Under the pieces are notes generated by a model. It made no database searches, was not told where the DNA came from, and was given only the letters and a program-made list of their open reading frames with translations. 64,000 nt of DNA, from NCBI GenBank assembly GCA_965199745.1, contig CBDATB010000007.1, forward strand, positions 5,355-69,354, read 5' to 3'. Both the position numbers and the translations under genes were made by a program. Every line of letters begins with the position of its first letter. The first letter of the stretch is position 1. Shown in pieces: positions 36,637 to 44,144 of the stretch. Source of the stretch: CBDATB01 sp965199745 (GTDB lineage: Bacteria; Bacteroidota; Bacteroidia; Cytophagales; Flammeovirgaceae).

Positions 36637-36667
36637 TAATAAAAGCGATTAGAAAACACCAAAATGC

Positions 36668-38098
36668 TTACTTTTTCACGAGTAAGAACGCACAAGCTGC
36701 AATAAATAGCAAACCACTTAAATTTAATGCAACGGACACCCAAGCACGCTCAGTAGTTTTTTTCAAAATATTACTCTCATTATCTATATCATTGTAAAAG
36801 ATTCCTAAATCGTTTTGTGCAATAGCAGCATTTTTTTTGCTCTGACCGCTCACATTCAAGGTGATTTTAGGCTTGAGTGTGTCGTAGGATGCTTCAATGG
36901 GATTAAAATAAACCCAATACATGTAGTCGCTCAGAGAATAATCGCCGGGCTCTTGCGGCTCTGTATAAAACTTGAAAGTTTTACTACCAAAAACCTTATC
37001 ATTTCCCCTATTAATTTGCTGTTCAATATTGGGAGAATAAAAAATAAAATCTTCATTTGGTATGATTTGAGGTTGCTTAATAGCCGCAGTATTTCCCTCT
37101 CCTTGCACGGTAAATTCATAAATTAAACTCTGGGAAGTGTGTACTTGCTTAGTACTAATTTTTTCTTTCAACACAAAATTACCCACATTTACTTTATCTA
37201 TTAGCGGGTGTGCTGGCAAAGGTTTCACTTTAATAGTGTGTTTTTTAGAATAAAAGGTTTTAAAATCTTTCTGTTTATTCGAACCAAAAAAGAAGCTGCT
37301 ACGCCTTTTGGCTCTCTTATATTTAATCATTTTTAAGCCCATAGCAGGAATAACAATATCTTGTGTATTGAGGGGATAAAAGGTTGCTTGATAGACTCTA
37401 TATTCGCGGAATTTCTCACCATTAATCGTAACATACTTTGGAGATATTTGCTCAATTTCAAAATTTTCTTCCCAACAATTAGCCGGTTTTACTTTTTTTA
37501 ACATATCTGCTAATTGTTCGCCGATCTGATAAAATTCCATTTCTGCCTTGTTTTTTATAGCGACGAAAAAAGAAATAGAAATATTCAGTCCTTCACCTAC
37601 ATATACTTCTTTTTTATTGCTAGTAATTGAGAAAAAGGCGTTGTCTTTAACATCGATAAAATCCTGGATATTATTGTTATTTCTTCTGGGCTTGCCAAAG
37701 AAATCTGCCCATGGGTCGTATTGCTGCCGCTGCGATGGGGGTCCTACCTTAATGGTTATGCCACGAGCTTGTACAGTTTTACCATTTACTTTGATAGTAA
37801 AATCATTTAAGCGAAAATTTCCTTGCTTAGTTGGGTAATAAGTTTGGGTAACACTTTGGGTAGAACTCACACTACCATTGATAATATTGGTATGTGTAGA
37901 GCTAGAAGTTCCTCCTTTACTGAAACCGTCAATATTGGGAAAAGCAGAATAACTCTGCAAACGCTGGTTTTCTATTGTCAATACAATCTGGAAAGCCTCG
38001 TTGGCTGCTATCTGATTTTTGCCCAGCCTAACGCTTACTTTTTGCGCATACAGTACCGAGGAGAAACTGTACAGCAGGATAAATAAATATTTTCTCAT
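36668..38098 (-). CDS. batD: BatD-family protein
   Basis: This has 476 residues. A signal peptide is followed by a large periplasmic part with tandem Ig-like strands. The opening VSVRLGKNQIAANEAFQIVL, GFSKGGTSSSTHTNIING and VTQTYYPTKQGNFRL are typical of BatD. A single C-terminal helix (about 455-474, LSGLLFIAACAFLL) anchors it to the inner membrane. Bat proteins work with MoxR in aerotolerance and envelope maturation. Here batA/B/C/E are not adjacent. BamD is upstream on the same strand, 47 bp away. Confidence 0.9.
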   Translation of the reverse strand: MRKYLFILLYSFSSVLYAQKVSVRLGKNQIAANEAFQIVLTIENQRLQSYSAFPNIDGFSKGGTSSSTHTNIINGSVSSTQSVTQTYYPTKQGNFRLNDFTIKVNGKTVQARGITIKVGPPSQRQQYDPWADFFGKPRRNNNNIQDFIDVKDNAFFSITSNKKEVYVGEGLNISISFFVAIKNKAEMEFYQIGEQLADMLKKVKPANCWEENFEIEQISPKYVTINGEKFREYRVYQATFYPLNTQDIVIPAMGLKMIKYKRAKRRSSFFFGSNKQKDFKTFYSKKHTIKVKPLPAHPLIDKVNVGNFVLKEKISTKQVHTSQSLIYEFTVQGEGNTAAIKQPQIIPNEDFIFYSPNIEQQINRGNDKVFGSKTFKFYTEPQEPGDYSLSDYMYWVYFNPIEASYDTLKPKITLNVSGQSKKNAAIAQNDLGIFYNDIDNESNILKKTTERAWVSVALNLSGLLFIAACAFLLVKK

Positions 38099-38145
38099 GG
38101 TGCTAAACTGTATGTTGAGAAGCCTATTTTAAATATCATTTCAAA

Positions 38146-38949
38146 TTAGTTATTCAGCGAAATAATACCCTTCTGGCAATTTGCAAAAGTTTGCTCTGCT
38201 CTTTGGATGTATTTACTGTCGGGATACTTATCGATAAAGTAACGATAATATTCCATTGCCTTTTCGAAACGCTCCTTTTTAACATTATGAATACTCAATT
38301 TTGCCAAGTCGTACTGAGCATTTAATTTCAAGTAACTGATCTCCTCTTTATAATCAGAATCGGGGAAATCTTTTTGAAAATTATCTAAGGATATAACAGC
38401 GGCTTTATAGTATCTCAATTTAAGATACTGCTTGCATATTTGGTAGGCCTTTTGTTCGAGTTTAACCCTAAGCACATGTATGACTTCTGTTGCCTGCGGG
38501 GCAAACTCACTTTTGGGATATTCATTGAGAAATTCTTGCATGGCATCAATTGCTTTATTGGTATTAGACTGGTCGAGGAAAAAAGCAGGGGTATTGCGAT
38601 AAAGCGAGTAACCATACATAAAATAAGCTTCCTGAGCGTGTATGCTTTGACGATATACATCATAAAAAGATTTGAAATAATGGGTACTAAGCTCAAATTG
38701 ACTTTGATAATAGTGGCAATAAGCATAATGAAACTGCACTTTCTCAGAAGATTTATTGCCGACAATATTGGGTAATAAATCTTCTAAAATGAGTCCTGCT
38801 CTTGCATAATCTTCCTTATCATAATAAGCAAAAGCTGCCTCAATACGTGTTTCTGCATCGGGGGTTCGCAATAACCTAGTAAATTCACTGGCACATCCCG
38901 CAATCGAAAGCGTGAGTGCCAATAACAATATTATCGTGAGTTTGTGCAT
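38146..38949 (-). CDS. bamD: Outer membrane assembly lipoprotein BamD
   Basis: This has 267 residues. The lipobox LSIAGC puts the lipidated cysteine at residue 19. Then come about five tetratricopeptide repeats, including EDYARAGLILEDLLPNI, AIDAMQEFLNEYPKSEFA and AMEYYRYFIDKYPDSKYI. BamD is the essential BAM-complex lipoprotein that helps insert outer-membrane barrels. The protein is slightly longer than E. coli BamD, as is usual for Bacteroidota. Confidence 0.93.
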   Translation of the reverse strand: MHKLTIILLLALTLSIAGCASEFTRLLRTPDAETRIEAAFAYYDKEDYARAGLILEDLLPNIVGNKSSEKVQFHYAYCHYYQSQFELSTHYFKSFYDVYRQSIHAQEAYFMYGYSLYRNTPAFFLDQSNTNKAIDAMQEFLNEYPKSEFAPQATEVIHVLRVKLEQKAYQICKQYLKLRYYKAAVISLDNFQKDFPDSDYKEEISYLKLNAQYDLAKLSIHNVKKERFEKAMEYYRYFIDKYPDSKYIQRAEQTFANCQKGIISLNN

Positions 38950-39030
38950 TATTTAATTGATTAATTAAAAAATACAATTTTTAGGGAAAAAGTTATATAA
39001 AAGCACGTTTTTAATTTTTTTTAACAAGCA

Positions 39031-39150
39031 CTACAAGCCTGTTTTCTTCATCATTTCTAAATATTTATAACGACCACTGGCTTTTTTATTTTTCTTCAAA
39101 TCTGCTAAATTCTGCACAGATTTCGCTATTCCGAGATTGATTTTGAGTTT
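39031..39150 (-). other. Short open stretch with protein-like sequence (39 codons)
   Basis: Read on the minus strand, this frame gives 39 codons between a TAA and a TAG, ending KASGRYKYLEMMKKTGL. The composition is protein-like (a basic, amphipathic C-terminus), and it lies in the 266-bp gap between gltD and bamD. There is no ATG. A GTG or TTG start would give about 30 or fewer residues. It may be a relic of a lost gene end or a chance frame. I do not recognise it. Confidence 0.2.
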
Positions 39151-39215
39151 TTATCAAAACACAAATTTAACATTTTTATGAGCATTTTGTATCGGGAATT
39201 TTTATTCCTATTAGC

Positions 39216-40613
39216 TTAAAAAGCTGCATATTCTTCTTTGAAGATCATTGCAAGAATATGTAAAGCTGCTTCCCTTCCGTCTAGTGCCGCTGTAACGGCT
39301 AAATCGGCACCTCGCACCGAATCGCCGCCGGCAAAAACACGTGGCTTAGAGGTTTCATTACGTTCGTTGGTTTTAATGGCACCCCACTTATCTATTTCGA
39401 TACCATTTTTAGTGAGGAAAGTGAGTTTTTCATTATTAAAGCCCAAAGCCAGCACAATTACATCAGCTTCTAAAATATGTTCACTTCCAGCTACTTCTTC
39501 CAGCTTGCCTCTACCTGATTTCTCGTCCGTCATGGTATGTATACACTTCATCCCGTAAATGTTGCCCGACTTGTCGGCAACAAAATTTTTGGGAGTGGTC
39601 ATAAAAGTAAACTTCACACCTTCTTCCTTAGCTGCATAAACTTCTTTGGGACTGCCCGGCATATTTGCTTCGTCTCTTCTATACACGCAAGTTACTTCTT
39701 TAGCACCTTCACGCACAGAGGTACGTACACAATCCATAGCAGTATCGCCACCACCAATTACCAACACGCGCTTACCTTTCACCTGATACTTTCTGTCGTA
39801 GTTTTTAGCGTTAAGCTTTCGCTGAATATTGGTCAGAAAAGACCTTGCCATATAAATAGAATCTTGGTTGTAAGAATCACTACCTAATACTTTTCCGTCC
39901 ATAGCACCGAGACCGATAAAAACCGCATGGTGTTTTGTATAAATTTTTTCAAAAGAAATATCTTTGCCAATCTCTACCCCCGTATGCAAGTCCATGCCTG
40001 CTTCAAGCAACCATTTAATTCTACGCTGTACCGACTTTTTTTCCAGCTTAAAATTTGGAATGCCATAAGTGAGTAGACCCCCTGCCAAGTCAGACTTTTC
40101 ATACACGACGGGCTTGACCCCAGCACGTAGCAGAAAAGTTGCACAAGACAAACCCGCAGGACCTGAGCCAATAATAGCTACTTTTTTATTGCCGATAGTT
40201 TTTGAAAAATTAGGGCGAAGACCTTTATCAAAGGCATTTTCATTGATAGCTACCTCAATAGCACCTATGGTAATAGCACCATGGCCATCATTAAGCGTGC
40301 AAGCACCCTCGCATAACCTGCTCTGCGGGCAAATGCGTCCTAAAATTTCTGGATAGGGGGAAGTTTCGTTCGACATACTAAAAGCCGTATCGGGGTTTCT
40401 CTCGGCAATTAGCTTTAACCACTGTGGAATATTATTACCTAAAGGGCAACCTACTGCACTACAATAAGGATTACCACACTGAATACAACGGCTCGCTTGA
40501 GAGGCGGTTTCCTCTTCATCATAAATTAGGTTAATTTCTTCAAAATTCTGAATACGCTCATTAGAGGGTTTCACATTAGGGTCAATACGCTCTATGTTGG
40601 TAAATTCATACAT
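39216..40613 (-). CDS. gltD: Glutamate synthase small subunit (GltD) or GltD-like oxidoreductase
   Basis: This has 465 residues. An N-terminal Fe-S helical domain has two cysteine clusters, CIQCGNPYCSAVGCPLGNNI (about 41-60) and CPQSRLCEGAC. The FAD motif IGSGPAGLSCATFL and the NADPH motif VIGGGDTAMDCVRTS follow. It feeds electrons from NADPH to the large subunit, which makes glutamate from glutamine and 2-oxoglutarate. gltB is not adjacent, so it may pair with a distant gltB or act as an electron donor elsewhere. The C-terminal FAGGDSVRGADLAVTAALDG motif is intact. Confidence 0.9.
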   Translation of the reverse strand: MYEFTNIERIDPNVKPSNERIQNFEEINLIYDEEETASQASRCIQCGNPYCSAVGCPLGNNIPQWLKLIAERNPDTAFSMSNETSPYPEILGRICPQSRLCEGACTLNDGHGAITIGAIEVAINENAFDKGLRPNFSKTIGNKKVAIIGSGPAGLSCATFLLRAGVKPVVYEKSDLAGGLLTYGIPNFKLEKKSVQRRIKWLLEAGMDLHTGVEIGKDISFEKIYTKHHAVFIGLGAMDGKVLGSDSYNQDSIYMARSFLTNIQRKLNAKNYDRKYQVKGKRVLVIGGGDTAMDCVRTSVREGAKEVTCVYRRDEANMPGSPKEVYAAKEEGVKFTFMTTPKNFVADKSGNIYGMKCIHTMTDEKSGRGKLEEVAGSEHILEADVIVLALGFNNEKLTFLTKNGIEIDKWGAIKTNERNETSKPRVFAGGDSVRGADLAVTAALDGREAALHILAMIFKEEYAAF

Positions 40614-40662
40614 AAATAGGACAAAAATAACCGGTAAAGAATAAAATATAAAATTAGGAACA

Positions 40663-41355
40663 CTATCTATTATTAAGCATTGCAGCCGTTTTGGCTAATC
40701 CTATACTGGCGACCTCTTCTATTAGGTGTAACTTGGGGCGTGGGGATAATTCGGGCATATTCGGGTCAATAATGTAGGTAAGCGTTTCTGCACTTACATA
40801 ATCAAGCAAACTTGCTGCAGGATGAACTAATAGTGAAGTACCTACTACGATGAATATATCTGCTTTCGTGGTTTCTTTTATGGCAGCATCCATCATCGGT
40901 ACAGGCTCACCAAACCAGACAATATGCGGACGCAGTTGCGAACCCAACTCACAGAGATCACCTTCGTTAACTTCCCAGCCTTGTACGTCATAAATTAGGT
41001 TTGGGTCGCGAGTGCTACGAGCCTTGAAAAGCTCCCCATGTAGATGAATGATATGAGAAGATGCCGCTCGCTCGTGTAGATCATCTATATTTTGGGTAAC
41101 GATAGTTACATCAAATTGTTCTTCTAATTCGGCTAATATTTTATGCCCGCGATTAGGCAGTGCTTGCAAAGCTTTTTTTCTGCGTTGGTTATAAAAATTT
41201 AGTACTAGCCACCTGTTTTTATACCAAGCCTCTAAAGTGGCTACTTCATTCACATCATGCCCTTCCCACAAGCCTCCAGAATCGCGAAAAGTAGCAATAC
41301 CACTTTCTGCACTAATACCTGCACCTGACAGTACAACCAATTTCTTTTTTGCCAT
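40663..41355 (-). CDS. Sirtuin-family NAD-dependent protein deacylase, zinc cysteines missing
   Basis: This has 230 residues. NAD-binding GAGISAESGIATFRDSGGLW (about 11-30), TQNIDDLHERA and the catalytic His in IHLHG are intact, then VGTSLLVHPAASL. At the position of the usual Cys-x2-Cys zinc knuckles the protein reads KARSTRDPNLIYD, and only one Cys remains in GDLCELGSQLRPHIVWFGE. Loss of the zinc site is common in Bacteroidota class III sirtuins, so the enzyme is probably active as a deacylase (often desuccinylase-like). It removes acyl groups from lysines. It lies 50 bp upstream of gltD on the same strand. Confidence 0.88.
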   Translation of the reverse strand: MAKKKLVVLSGAGISAESGIATFRDSGGLWEGHDVNEVATLEAWYKNRWLVLNFYNQRRKKALQALPNRGHKILAELEEQFDVTIVTQNIDDLHERAASSHIIHLHGELFKARSTRDPNLIYDVQGWEVNEGDLCELGSQLRPHIVWFGEPVPMMDAAIKETTKADIFIVVGTSLLVHPAASLLDYVSAETLTYIIDPNMPELSPRPKLHLIEEVASIGLAKTAAMLNNR

Positions 41356-41491
41356 AAACTTTACCTATTTTCTAGTTGTGAGTACTTAATTTTTAGCTAG
41401 AAACTAGCTGATTACCTGTTAAATTAAAGTGTTTTTGTTTCTTAATATCAAAAATCGTAAATACTTTTGACAACCAGAGGTTAAACAGTTG

Positions 41492-42394
41492 ATGAATATG
41501 ATTGAACACTGGATAAGTGCTATGCGCTTGCATACTTTGCCTTTGACACTTTCGGGTGTTGGGATGGGTGGCTTTCTGGCAGCTTATCACGGGCAATTCC
41601 GCCTCAACGTCTTTGTCTTCTGCATCCTGACCACACTGCTACTGCAAATTCTCTCCAATCTTGCCAACGATTATGGCGACAGCGTTCACGGTGCCGATAG
41701 TAGTGAACGCCACGGTCCTCAACGAGCCGTACAACAAGGATATATCAGTCTACAGAGTATGAAACATGCTATTTACCTATTTAGTTTATTGGCGTTGGCA
41801 TCGGGTTTATGCTTGCTTTATGTGGCTTTGGGCTGGCAAGTTAAAGCTTTTGCCACTTTTTTGAGTTTAGGTATTTTGGCAATTATTGCCGCTATTACTT
41901 ATACTTCTGGCCCGAAGCCCTATGGTTATGTAGGTCTGGGCGATTTGTCAGTCGTATTGTTTTTTGGTTGGTTAGCGGTTTTGGGCGTTTATTTTTTATG
42001 TACTCAATACCTCACAGACTTTAGTTTGTTCCTACCTGCTACCTCTTGTGGCTTATTTGCTGCTGCCGTATTGAATGTTAATAATATACGAGACATTGAA
42101 TCTGACCGAAAGGCAGGGAAAAAGTCAATACCCGTCAGAATAGGTAGAAAGTGGTCCGTAGCATATCATTGGCTGTTATTAGTGGGTGGCTTAGCTTGCG
42201 CTTTAATATTTACCTTAGTTCATTTCGAGGATATCTCGCAGTTATCTTTTTTAGTTTGCATACCTTTAATAGCCGAAAACGGGTGGGCAGTTAGTAGCAT
42301 TCAGCAACCTAGTAAGCTAGATGCTTATTTAAAACGAATGGCCTTAATAAGTTTATTATTCGTAGTTTCTTTTGGTGTTGGATTGGTTTGGTAG
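41492..42394 (+). CDS. menA: 1,4-dihydroxy-2-naphthoate polyprenyltransferase (MenA)
   Basis: This 300-residue inner-membrane UbiA-family prenyltransferase attaches the polyprenyl tail in menaquinone synthesis. The Asp-rich motif LANDYGDSVHGADS (about residue 56) binds prenyl diphosphate with magnesium, and the second motif is NNIRDIESDRKAGKKSI. The first Met could be at 41492 or 41498; the TTG at 41489 is less likely. It is divergent from the sirtuin gene. No other men genes are nearby. Confidence 0.93.
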   Translation: MNMIEHWISAMRLHTLPLTLSGVGMGGFLAAYHGQFRLNVFVFCILTTLLLQILSNLANDYGDSVHGADSSERHGPQRAVQQGYISLQSMKHAIYLFSLLALASGLCLLYVALGWQVKAFATFLSLGILAIIAAITYTSGPKPYGYVGLGDLSVVLFFGWLAVLGVYFLCTQYLTDFSLFLPATSCGLFAAAVLNVNNIRDIESDRKAGKKSIPVRIGRKWSVAYHWLLLVGGLACALIFTLVHFEDISQLSFLVCIPLIAENGWAVSSIQQPSKLDAYLKRMALISLLFVVSFGVGLVW

Positions 42395-42472
42395 CGTTAT
42401 TTTTGTAATGTTTGTATTTTTTGGTCATTTATGTGTTTTGTTTTGAAAGCCTCAGATTTAATATGTGAACTA

Positions 42473-42495
42473 CCTCTAAACTAAAGATTTAGAGG
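42473..42495. repeat. IS605 end hairpin, tnpB side
   Basis: CCTCTAAA and TTTAGAGG form a perfect 8-bp stem with loop CTAAAGA. It is a likely TnpA recognition hairpin and lies in the region where a TnpB guide (omega) RNA scaffold would be encoded. Confidence 0.65.
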
Positions 42496-42514
42496 CTTCA
42501 AAGCCCGTAAGGGC

Positions 42515-43153
42515 TTATCTTTTTTTCTGCTTCACAGAGCCACGACTACCTACAAAGTTTGCACCCTGCGAACCCGACAATGTACTCTCCACAGACGTTG
42601 ATTCGGACAGTCCCTGCCCTATTTTCTCTAATCCAAACGCTTTGATATTCCTCGCTGCGTTCACATCTCTATCATGCTTGGTTTTACAACACTCACACGT
42701 CCACTCTCTATCACTCAATTTCATATCCTCTTTCTTCCACCCACATACATGGCATCGCTTACTACTGGGTTCAAACCTACCTATCTCTATTAAGTGGATA
42801 CCATACCACTCACATTTGTACTTCAATACCTCAAAAAACTTACCCATCCCTACATCTGCTAAATGACCTGCCAAACGCTTGTTTCTCATCATTCCCTTCA
42901 CATGCAAATCCTCTATACATATTGTACGCACTTGGTTATCGTGCGTCAATTCATCTGTGATTTTATGGATATAGTCTCATCGATGATTCGCTATTTTTTC
43001 ATGTAGCCTCGCTATCTTTAATCTACTCTTATCTCTGTTGCTACTATTGATCTTTCGTTTTGTCCCATCTTCATTTTCTATCCACACTCGCTTTTTACGG
43101 CTATGCCATTTTTGTAGCTTTGCCAACTTCTTTAATGACTTCTCTAAATATGG
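42515..43153 (-). pseudogene. tnpB: TnpB RNA-guided nuclease relic (5' deleted, in-frame TGA)
   Basis: About 212 codons remain. An N-terminal fragment (YLEKSLKKLAKLQKWHSRKK, then IARLHEKIANHR) runs in the same frame up to a TGA at 42974-42976. The frame then continues through DYIHKITDEL, the ICIEDL active-site Glu region, the zinc finger CHVCGWKKEDMKL / CECCKTKH and HDRDVNAARNI with the last RuvC Asp. Everything before YLEKS, including the first RuvC Asp, is gone. The ORF that survives after the stop (42515-42949) is only the C-terminal half and cannot be active. Confidence 0.88.
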
Positions 43154-43342
43154 AAACCGACAAAGACCATATCCATCTGCTTATCAATAGCAAACCTACA
43201 CTTTAACCCCTCTCTATCGTCAAACGGCCTAAAAAAGCACTTTTGGAAAGAGCATACATTTTGGACTGATGGCTATTTTGTATCTTCTGTAGGTAACGCT
43301 TCTATCGATACCATTCAAAAGTACATCCAACAGCAAGGCTAA
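43150..43342 (+). pseudogene. tnpA: TnpA (Y1 HUH transposase) relic
   Basis: The frame opens with METDKDHIHLLIN, containing the HUH motif HIH. It hits a TAA after TL, continues in the same frame to SIVKR, and then shifts frame to KKHFWKEHTFWTDGYFVSSV and a C-terminus IQKYIQQQG with the expected Tyr. In intact relatives a stretch lies between SIVK and KKHFW, so a small internal deletion also occurred. The N-terminal part is missing. Confidence 0.85.
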
Positions 43343-43364
43343 TGCCTTGCTTGTTTGCATTCAT

Positions 43365-43387
43365 CCACTAAGCTAAAGACTTACTGG
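43365..43387. repeat. IS605 end hairpin, tnpA side
   Basis: CCACTAAG and CTTACTGG pair with one mismatch around the loop CTAAAGA, the same loop as the hairpin at the other end. Confidence 0.6.
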
Positions 43388-43661
43388 TTTTTTGCAAATT
43401 TTTTTTTAAATAATTTAAATTGAATTTTTTGATTTTTCGTTTTGTTACACTTTTCGTTTTGCTGAATATAGATATAAGGTTGGTATTGCAAAAAATGTTA
43501 AGCAAAGACTGAGTTTTATAGAGAAATAGAATCAGAAGTGCATAAACACTTTAAGGCAAATTATGGGTGGGTAGATGCAGAATTAAAAAAAAATAGTCAA
43601 GAAAATAAAATCTTTGATTAGAGAACATAACAAATAAAAAATTTTATATGTGAGGTTAAGA
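43388..43661. other. Gap between IS605 relic and tmRNA with a gene-end fragment
   Basis: AT-rich spacer. On the plus strand, 43502-43621 is open with no start codon and ends at TAG. It encodes about 39 residues including YREIESEVHKHFKANYGWVD, a protein-like amphipathic sequence. This looks like the orphaned 3' end of a gene destroyed by the nearby IS605 activity. I cannot name the family. Confidence 0.35.
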
Positions 43662-44076
43662 TGGTGGAGTCGCAGGGATTCGAACCCTGGTCCAGTGCAG
43701 GCAACCGACATATCTTCTACATGCTTAGTGGCTTTTGAATTGTCGGAAAAAAGCAGGCAAGCAACGGCCAAAACTTTATTTCTTAGCTGCTAAAATTTCG
43801 CTTGAGAGCTACAGCACACTCTTTTAGCTAGTATCGTAGTCTGACACCTCGTATACCCACCGCACAATACGGACAGCGAGCGAGATGATGGCCGCGAGTG
43901 CCTAGCACTCACACTTTAAACCTATTTAATCAAACAACTCCGTTGTCGGACTAGGCAGCCATGGCGTAGTTAGATTCGCCGATTGATAGTCTAAAAGCAT
44001 TTTTTACGGATGTAGCTTTCAACACCCGGCATGCTTACATATGCAATCACACAACCTGTCAATTCCAGTCGACCCC
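43662..44076 (-). ncRNA. ssrA: Transfer-messenger RNA (tmRNA), one-piece
   Basis: The RNA (415 nt) rescues stalled ribosomes. Its 5' end GGGGTCG (44076-44070) pairs with CGACTCC near the 3' end (seven pairs, one G-U). The T arm GGTTCGAATCC is intact and the 3' ACCA is encoded (ending at 43662). After the 5' end come GACTGGAATTGACAGG, typical of tmRNA, and the pseudoknot region. The tag reads GESNYAMAA and ends with TAG (43951-43980, minus strand), which resembles Bacteroidota tags such as GEESYAMAA. The protein frames read across this region are artefacts. Confidence 0.95.
43951..43980 (-). other. tmRNA proteolysis tag reading frame
   Basis: Read on the minus strand this gives Gly-Glu-Ser-Asn-Tyr-Ala-Met-Ala-Ala and TAG. 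The AMAA ending is the expected degradation signal for ClpXP-type proteases. Confidence 0.9.
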
Positions 44077-44144
44077 ATAAAAAATTATCAGAGAACGAAA
44101 AAGGACGAAGTTAAGGTTTTTTTTGAAAAAAAACAAGTACAAAA

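Larger units (their letters stand above)
42473..43387. mobile_element. IS200/IS605-family relic (IS605 type) with a central deletion
   Basis: The relic contains the 3' part of tnpB on the minus strand and the 3' part of tnpA on the plus strand, diverging from a junction near 43150. The 5' halves of both genes and the space between them are missing, so one deletion removed the centre. Each edge has a hairpin: CCTCTAAA / TTTAGAGG (42473-42495) and CCACTAAG / CTTACTGG (43365-43387, one mismatch). Both hairpins carry the same 7-nt loop, CTAAAGA. Matching subterminal hairpins are how TnpA recognises IS200/IS605 ends. A further perfect hairpin, AAGCCC-GTAA-GGGCTT (42501-42516), sits at the tnpB 3' end. 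Confidence 0.8.

Noticed and set aside
43583..43771. 62-codon minus-strand frame across the tmRNA 3' end
   Set aside because: It lies over the tmRNA gene and its 3' flank. The RNA structure explains the sequence.
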